Part shown: one piece after another, positions 7,442-11,911 of the stretch
Numbering within the stretch: the stretch's first letter is position 1
Layout: each line of letters starts with the position of its first letter
Source: Bacteroidota bacterium
Lineage (GTDB): Bacteria; Bacteroidota; Bacteroidia; NS11-12g; UBA955
DNA: 11,911 nucleotides
Reading direction: 5' to 3'
Assembly: GCA_009918425.1 (NCBI GenBank)
Contig: RGEC01000053.1
Location: 1-11,911 of the forward strand
The notes under the pieces: generated by a model
Told to the model about the DNA's origin: nothing
What the model saw: only the letters and a program-made list of their open reading frames with translations
Databases searched by the model: none
Made by a program: the position numbers and the translations under genes

Positions 7442-8287
7442 ATGGATTTTCTGACCATCAACCCCAAAGAAACCGCCCTTCCCCAACTGCACCAGTATCT
7501 GCTGGGCAGCGTAGGTCCGAGGCCCATTTGCTTTGCCAGCACCATCGATACCAACGGCAGTCCCAATCTGGCGCCGTTCAGCTTTTTCAACGTGGTGAGC
7601 GCCAATCCGCCGGTGCTGGTATTTGCTCCCAATAACAGCGGCCGCGACGGCTCCCCCAAGCACACCTATCTGAATGTGAAGGAAGTGCCCGAAGTGGTGG
7701 TGAATGTGGTAACCTACAGTATGGTTCAGCAAATGAATGTAGCCGCCGCACCCTGGGATAAGGGCATCAGTGAGTTTGAAAAAGCCGGGTTTACACCACT
7801 TGCCTCAGATCTTGTTAAACCGCTGCGCGTGAAGGAAAGCCCTGTCCAAATGGAATGCCGAGTGATGGAAATAAAGGAATTCGGAATCGGCGGCGGTGCC
7901 GGAAACCTGGTGATGGCAGAGGTGCTGAAAATCCATATCAATAAGGATTTTATTGGCGCTGATGGGAAAATAGACCAGACCAGAATAGACCTGGTTGGCA
8001 GAATGGGCGGAAGTTGGTATTGCCGCACAACACCCGATTCCCTATTTCAGTTGGCCCAGCCCATGCAGGCCACCATAGGCTACGATGCACTGCCCGATTT
8101 CATTAAAAACAGTCGGATTTTAAGCGCCAACGATGTGGGAATGCTCGCAGCACTTCCCGGCTGGCCTGACGTTGCTTTGCAGCATCAGACGAAAGAAAAA
8201 TTTGGCCCGGAAAACAGGGAAGAAAACGCCAAAATTCTTGTCTCGGAAGGCAATATTGCCGAGGCGCTGGCATTATTGATGTATTAA
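7442..8287 (+). CDS. Flavin reductase family protein (FMN-binding split barrel)
   Basis: The 281-residue protein has the flavin reductase/DIM6-NTAB pattern: GSVGPRPICFASTIDTNG at 22-39, then PNLAPFSFFNVVSANPP at 41-57, which forms the FMN-binding part of the split barrel, and VLVFAPNN followed by KHTYLNVKEVPEVVVNVV at 73-90. A second half covers about 125-200 (SPVQMECRVMEI, NLVMAEVLKIHI, VGRMGGSWYCRT). The last ~75 residues are a C-terminal extension beyond the barrel, probably helical, including GWPDV at 240-244. There is no signal peptide, so it is cytoplasmic. Members reduce free flavin with NAD(P)H or simply bind FMN as oxidoreductases; the actual electron acceptor cannot be told. It follows ribBA after 8 bases, so its expression is coupled to flavin precursor synthesis. 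Confidence 0.88.
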   Translation: MDFLTINPKETALPQLHQYLLGSVGPRPICFASTIDTNGSPNLAPFSFFNVVSANPPVLVFAPNNSGRDGSPKHTYLNVKEVPEVVVNVVTYSMVQQMNVAAAPWDKGISEFEKAGFTPLASDLVKPLRVKESPVQMECRVMEIKEFGIGGGAGNLVMAEVLKIHINKDFIGADGKIDQTRIDLVGRMGGSWYCRTTPDSLFQLAQPMQATIGYDALPDFIKNSRILSANDVGMLAALPGWPDVALQHQTKEKFGPENREENAKILVSEGNIAEALALLMY

Positions 8288-8312
8288 GATAGCCGCATCC
8301 AACGGAAAATCG

Positions 8313-8320
8313 TATTTTTG
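8313..8320 (+). promoter_or_regulatory. Predicted -7 promoter element of ileS
   Basis: TATTTTTG matches TAnnTTTG exactly, 29 bases before the ileS ATG, in the 62-base gap after the flavin reductase gene. No TTG element is found at the normal -33 distance. A transcript from here would have a leader of roughly 20-25 bases, too short for a T-box or other riboswitch. Confidence 0.4.
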
Positions 8321-8337
8321 CAGTTTATCCAAACTGC
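8320..8337 (+). repeat. Small perfect inverted repeat at the ileS transcription start region
   Basis: GCAGTTT (8320-8326) and AAACTGC (8331-8337) form a perfect 7-base stem with the loop ATCC, ending 12 bases before the ileS ATG. There is no U-tract after it on either strand, so it does not look like an intrinsic terminator. It overlaps the last base of the predicted -7 box and may be a DNA operator, a 5' leader hairpin, or chance. Confidence 0.4.
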
Positions 8338-8349
8338 CTACTCAGAACT

Positions 8350-11300
8350 ATGTATCCTACGCTGAAACAGATGAACTGGCCCGAAATTGAGGCCGAAATC
8401 CTTGCATTCTGGGAAGAAAACGGCATTTTTGAAAAAAGCATACAAAACCGCCCTGCCGACAAGGCATTCACCTTTTTTGAAGGTCCGCCCAGCGCCAACG
8501 GCATGCCAGGCATTCACCACGTGATGGCCCGCGCCATCAAAGACATTTTCTGCCGCTACAAAACCCTGCAGGGTTATCGCGTAGAACGCAAGGCAGGATG
8601 GGACACCCACGGCCTTCCCATAGAACTGCAGGTTGAAAAACGACTGGGTATCCGCAAAGAAGATATTGGGGTAAAAATCAGCGTAGAGGAGTACAATGCC
8701 GAGTGCCGTAAGGATGTGATGAAGTTTAAAGATGTGTGGGATGACCTGACCCGCAAAATCGGCTATTGGGTAGATTTACAGAATCCCTACATCACCTACG
8801 AAAACAACTACATTGAAACCCTTTGGCATTTGATTAAAATGCTGCACAACAAGGGTTTGCTCTATAAAGGATATACCATTCAGCCATTCTCACCCGCCGC
8901 AGGCACGGGGCTTTCCAGCCACGAACTCAACCAGCCCGGCACCTACAAAATGGTGAAGGACACCACCATTGTGGCTCAGTTTAAAGAGCAAGGTACGGAA
9001 AACCATTATTTTCTGGCCTGGACCACCACCCCGTGGACCCTGCCCGGAAACACGGCACTGGCTGTGGGTGCGCGTATAGAATATGTGCAGCTGGAAACAC
9101 TGAACCCCTATACAGGAAAGCAGCAATTCGTTACCCTTGCCAAAGCCCTTGCGGGCAAATATTTTCAGCCCGAAGGTGAAAATGCAGATTTTACAAGCTG
9201 GAAACCCGGCGACAAAATATTGCCATGGAAACACATTTCCACCTGCACCGGCAAAGACCTTGCAGGCAAAAGCTACGAACAGCTTTTGCCCTACATACAG
9301 CCCGAATCCGGAGATGCCTTTAAGGTAGTTTGCGCAGATTTTGTGAGCACCGAGGACGGTACAGGTATTGTGCACATCGCCCCCAGTTTCGGTGCCGATG
9401 ACTTTAAAACTGCACGGGAAAATGGCATTGGAAACCTTACTCCGGTTGACAGAAAAGGCCGATTCACAGAGGAAATTACCGACTTTGCCGGAGAATTTGT
9501 GAAAGAAGCATTTCTGACGGATGAGGAGAAAGAGGCAGAACGCACCAGGCAGGGTCGCGACAAATACCTGAGCGTGGATGAGCGCATTGCCATCAAGCTT
9601 AAACAGGAAAACAAGGCATTTAAAGTAGAAAAATACGAGCACAGCTATCCCCACTGCTGGCGGACCGATAAACCCATTCTCTACTATCCGCTGGAAAGTT
9701 GGTTTATCAAAACCACCGCACTGAAAGACCGACTGGTGGAACTGAACAAAACCATCAACTGGAAGCCCAAAAGCACGGGTGAAGGCAGGTTTGGCAACTG
9801 GCTGGAAAATCTGGTCGACTGGAACCTCAGCAGAAGTCGATACTGGGGAACACCCCTGCCCATCTGGACCTCGGAAGATGGCACGGAAATGAAGTGCATC
9901 GGCAGCATTGATGAACTGCATGCAGAAATAACCAAGGCGAATGAAGTATTAGGATTGCAGCAATCCATTGACCGCGAAAAACTCGATTTGCACCGCCCTT
10001 ACGTAGACTATATTACCCTGGTGAGTGATTCGGGCAAACCCATGAAGCGCGAAACTGACCTTATTGACGTGTGGTTCGACAGTGGCGCGATGCCCATGGC
10101 ACAATGGCACTGGCCGTTTGAAAACCAGGAACTCTATGAGCGTAACGAAGTGGCCGATTTCATCGCAGAAGGTGTAGACCAGACCCGCGGATGGTTCTTT
10201 ACCCTGCATGCTATTGCCGTATTATTATTCGACCGCGTAGCTTTCCGCAACGTCATAGCCAATGGCCTGGTTTTGGACAAGTTCGGCAACAAAATGAGCA
10301 AACGCCATGGCAATGCGGTAGATCCTTTTACTACTGTGGCCAAATACGGCGCCGATGCCGTAAGATGGTACATGGTAACCAACGCCCCGCCCTGGGACAA
10401 CCTGAAATTCGACATCGCCGGGGTAGAAGAAGTACAGCGCAAATTCTTCGGCACGCTATACAACACCTACGGATTCTTTGCCCTGTATGCCAACATTGAC
10501 CAATTTGTGTACGATGCCGGTAAAGCCATCCCGCATAAAGATCTTCCAGAACTGGACCGCTGGATAATCAGCCGCAAAAACAGCCTGATACAAACCGTGC
10601 AGGAAGCCATGGATGACTACGATCCCACCCGCGCCTGCAGGGCTATTGAATCATTTGTATGCGATGATCTGAGCAATTGGTATGTGCGGCTTGGGCGCAA
10701 GCGCTTCTGGCGCGGCGATATGAACGAAGACAAACAGGCGGCTTATGAAACCCTGTATCAGTGCCTGCTGTCAGTATCACAGCTCATGAGTCCGCTGAGC
10801 CCGTTCTTCGCCGACTGGTTATTCCGAAGCCTTACTACCACCGAAAAGGCCGAAGAAAGTGTGCATCTCACTGTCATGCAGCCGGCAGATCAATCCCGGA
10901 TTGACACCGAATTGGAAGAAACCATGCAGATTGCTCAGCAACTAAGCAGTATGGTACTTTCACTGCGTAAAAAGGAGAAAATACGCGTGCGTCAGCCGCT
11001 GCAGAAGGTGATGATTCCGGTATTGGATGAGACCTTCGGTAAACGCCTTAACCACATAGCTGCGCTGTTTCTGGCCGAGGTAAATGTGAAGGAAATTCAG
11101 ACACTATCGGCAGACAACAACCTGATTGTAAAGAAAATAAAACCCAATTTCAAAACCCTGGGGCCCAAGCTGGGGGCAGATATGAAACAGATGGCACAGG
11201 CCGCACAAAGCTTCTCGGCCGAGCAAATTCAAACCCTGGAAAAACAAGGCATTTTGAATGTGGATTTGGGTAACCGCCAATTTGAACTTGAACTCGCCGA

Positions 11301-11649
11301 TGTAGAAATACTTACCCAGGACATGCCCGGCTGGCTGCTAAGCACCGAAGGAGCCCTGACGGTGGCGCTGGATGTGAATATTACCCCCGAACTGAAACAG
11401 GAGGGAAATGCCAGAGAGCTGGTAAACCGCATTCAGAACCTGCGTAAAGACTCGGGTCTGGAAGTAACGGACCGCATTATATTGCACTTTTCAGGTCCTG
11501 AGGAACTGGAAGAAAGTATACGCGCATTTAAATCGTATATTTGCACGGAAACGCTTGCCGATGATGTTCTTTTTGACAGCAGCACAGACGGAGAGGCCAT
11601 TGAGATAGAGGAATACATCGCCAAGCTCAAACTCGTAAAAGCCCAATAA
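8350..11649 (+). CDS. ileS: Isoleucyl-tRNA synthetase, IleRS2 (eukaryote-like) type
   Basis: The 1099-residue class I synthetase charges tRNA-Ile with isoleucine in the cytoplasm. Seen in order: FFEGPPSANGMPGIHH at 42-57 carrying the ATP-binding signature, KAGWDTHGLPIEL at 81-93, SPAAGTGLSSHEL at 181-193, the CP1 editing domain with the Thr-rich segment WTTTPWTLPGN at 224-234 and GTGIVHIAPSFGADD at 337-351, YPHCWRTDKPI at 433-443, WNLSRSRYWGTPLPIW at 491-506, VWFDSGAMP at 574-582, and the KMSKR loop at 648-652. The anticodon-binding helical domain and a long C-terminal region follow. There is no C-terminal Cys4 zinc site, as expected for IleRS2 rather than the common bacterial IleRS1. The first signature reads G54-I55-H56-H57 instead of HxGH: first and third residues are exchanged, a form known from some IleRS2 enzymes and associated with strong mupirocin resistance. 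The frame is intact, and a TraR/DksA-like gene follows after 25 bases. Confidence 0.97.
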   Translation: MYPTLKQMNWPEIEAEILAFWEENGIFEKSIQNRPADKAFTFFEGPPSANGMPGIHHVMARAIKDIFCRYKTLQGYRVERKAGWDTHGLPIELQVEKRLGIRKEDIGVKISVEEYNAECRKDVMKFKDVWDDLTRKIGYWVDLQNPYITYENNYIETLWHLIKMLHNKGLLYKGYTIQPFSPAAGTGLSSHELNQPGTYKMVKDTTIVAQFKEQGTENHYFLAWTTTPWTLPGNTALAVGARIEYVQLETLNPYTGKQQFVTLAKALAGKYFQPEGENADFTSWKPGDKILPWKHISTCTGKDLAGKSYEQLLPYIQPESGDAFKVVCADFVSTEDGTGIVHIAPSFGADDFKTARENGIGNLTPVDRKGRFTEEITDFAGEFVKEAFLTDEEKEAERTRQGRDKYLSVDERIAIKLKQENKAFKVEKYEHSYPHCWRTDKPILYYPLESWFIKTTALKDRLVELNKTINWKPKSTGEGRFGNWLENLVDWNLSRSRYWGTPLPIWTSEDGTEMKCIGSIDELHAEITKANEVLGLQQSIDREKLDLHRPYVDYITLVSDSGKPMKRETDLIDVWFDSGAMPMAQWHWPFENQELYERNEVADFIAEGVDQTRGWFFTLHAIAVLLFDRVAFRNVIANGLVLDKFGNKMSKRHGNAVDPFTTVAKYGADAVRWYMVTNAPPWDNLKFDIAGVEEVQRKFFGTLYNTYGFFALYANIDQFVYDAGKAIPHKDLPELDRWIISRKNSLIQTVQEAMDDYDPTRACRAIESFVCDDLSNWYVRLGRKRFWRGDMNEDKQAAYETLYQCLLSVSQLMSPLSPFFADWLFRSLTTTEKAEESVHLTVMQPADQSRIDTELEETMQIAQQLSSMVLSLRKKEKIRVRQPLQKVMIPVLDETFGKRLNHIAALFLAEVNVKEIQTLSADNNLIVKKIKPNFKTLGPKLGADMKQMAQAAQSFSAEQIQTLEKQGILNVDLGNRQFELELADVEILTQDMPGWLLSTEGALTVALDVNITPELKQEGNARELVNRIQNLRKDSGLEVTDRIILHFSGPEELEESIRAFKSYICTETLADDVLFDSSTDGEAIEIEEYIAKLKLVKAQ

Positions 11650-11674
11650 CCCACCAAACTTAATCTGACCGACT

Positions 11675-11911
11675 ATGGAAAAAACCCGCTACAGCGACAA
11701 TGAATTACAGGAATTCAAAGAAATTATCCTGAAAAAACTGGCCACTGCACGCGAAGAATTCAGTACTCTTCAAAAAAGCCTGAAAGATGGCAACGAAAAC
11801 GGCACCGACAGTACCAACAACAGTACTGGTTACGTTGGGGCAACCGGGTTGAATAACGTTGTTATCCGCAATTCTGATTCAACAGGAATTTACACGCTGA
11901 CCTATATGGCC
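11675..11911 (+). CDS. TraR/DksA-family protein, N-terminal part only, with an atypical tail
   Basis: ATG at 11675 opens a frame of 79 codons that runs off the right edge. Residues 1 to about 47 (MEKTRYSDNELQEFKEIILK, then KLATAREEFSTLQKSL and NGTDST) match my recollection of the N-terminal coiled-coil of the short TraR/DksA zinc-finger proteins that commonly follow ileS in Bacteroidota; these are presumed RNA polymerase regulators. After NGTDST the family normally continues with an acidic segment of the LEDG type and a second helix (QLAxRQQKFIxxLE). Here the frame instead reads NNSTGYVGATGLNNVVIRNS and then a DSTGIYTLTYMA tail, rich in Gly/Asn/Ser/Thr and unlike the family. The other two forward frames hit stops and do not restore the expected sequence. 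The zinc-finger end is not visible. It starts 25 bases after ileS without an obvious promoter, so it is probably read with ileS. The assignment rests only on the N-terminal part. Confidence 0.6.
   Translation, partial: MEKTRYSDNELQEFKEIILKKLATAREEFSTLQKSLKDGNENGTDSTNNSTGYVGATGLNNVVIRNSDSTGIYTLTYMA

Noticed and set aside
8320..8337. Intrinsic terminator after the flavin reductase gene
   Set aside because: The stem is not followed by a run of T on the plus strand, and the T-rich stretch lies before it instead.
8288..8349. T-box leader before ileS
   Set aside because: The 62-base gap is far too short for a T-box, and no terminator/antiterminator or T-box consensus is visible.
8890..9921. Minus-strand open frame of 343 codons inside ileS
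   Set aside because: It is antisense to conserved ileS sequence, including the editing domain. The length is explained by the codon use of ileS, and the product resembles no known protein.

Overview
The window reads as ordinary chromosome of a member of the Bacteroidota. The evidence is the repeated occurrence of the Bacteroidota -7 promoter box (TAnnTTTG) shortly before start codons, the absence of Shine-Dalgarno sequences, a TonB-dependent receptor with an N-terminal CarboxypepD_reg-like domain, a single-chain E1 alpha/beta branched-chain keto acid dehydrogenase, a eukaryote-like (IleRS2-type) isoleucyl-tRNA synthetase, and a TraR/DksA-like gene directly after ileS. The order or genus cannot be fixed from this window. 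No tRNA, rRNA, CRISPR array, insertion sequence or phage gene is visible, and no stretch longer than 300 bases lacks a gene.

Layout: the left third is on the minus strand. It holds a secreted alpha/beta-hydrolase-like protein that runs off the left edge (1-1115), preceded in its own direction by a 939-residue outer-membrane TonB-dependent receptor (1174-3993). The two are 58 bases apart and may be co-transcribed. A divergent intergenic region (3994-4098) follows, with a perfect 12-base inverted repeat that overlaps the predicted receptor promoter, and an exact TAnnTTTG box just before the rightward genes. The rest is on the plus strand: fused E1 alpha/beta 2-oxo acid dehydrogenase (4099-6144), bifunctional riboflavin enzyme RibBA (6225-7433), a flavin reductase-family protein only 8 bases later (7442-8287), IleS (8350-11649) and the start of a TraR/DksA-family gene (11675 to the window end).

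How the genes fit together: the receptor probably imports an unidentified ligand with TonB energy, and the exported hydrolase-like protein may act on or bind the same material. The rightward genes are core metabolism and translation: branched-chain 2-oxo acid oxidation, riboflavin precursor synthesis paired with a flavin-binding protein, isoleucine charging, and a DksA-like regulator.

I found no convincing undescribed multi-gene system. The points most worth a second look are: the class I signature of IleS reads GIHH instead of HxGH, the swapped form linked to high mupirocin resistance; the nucleophile-elbow serine of the hydrolase is replaced by glycine; the inverted repeat sits across the receptor promoter; and the last gene abruptly stops resembling its family about 47 residues in, at a short direct repeat.
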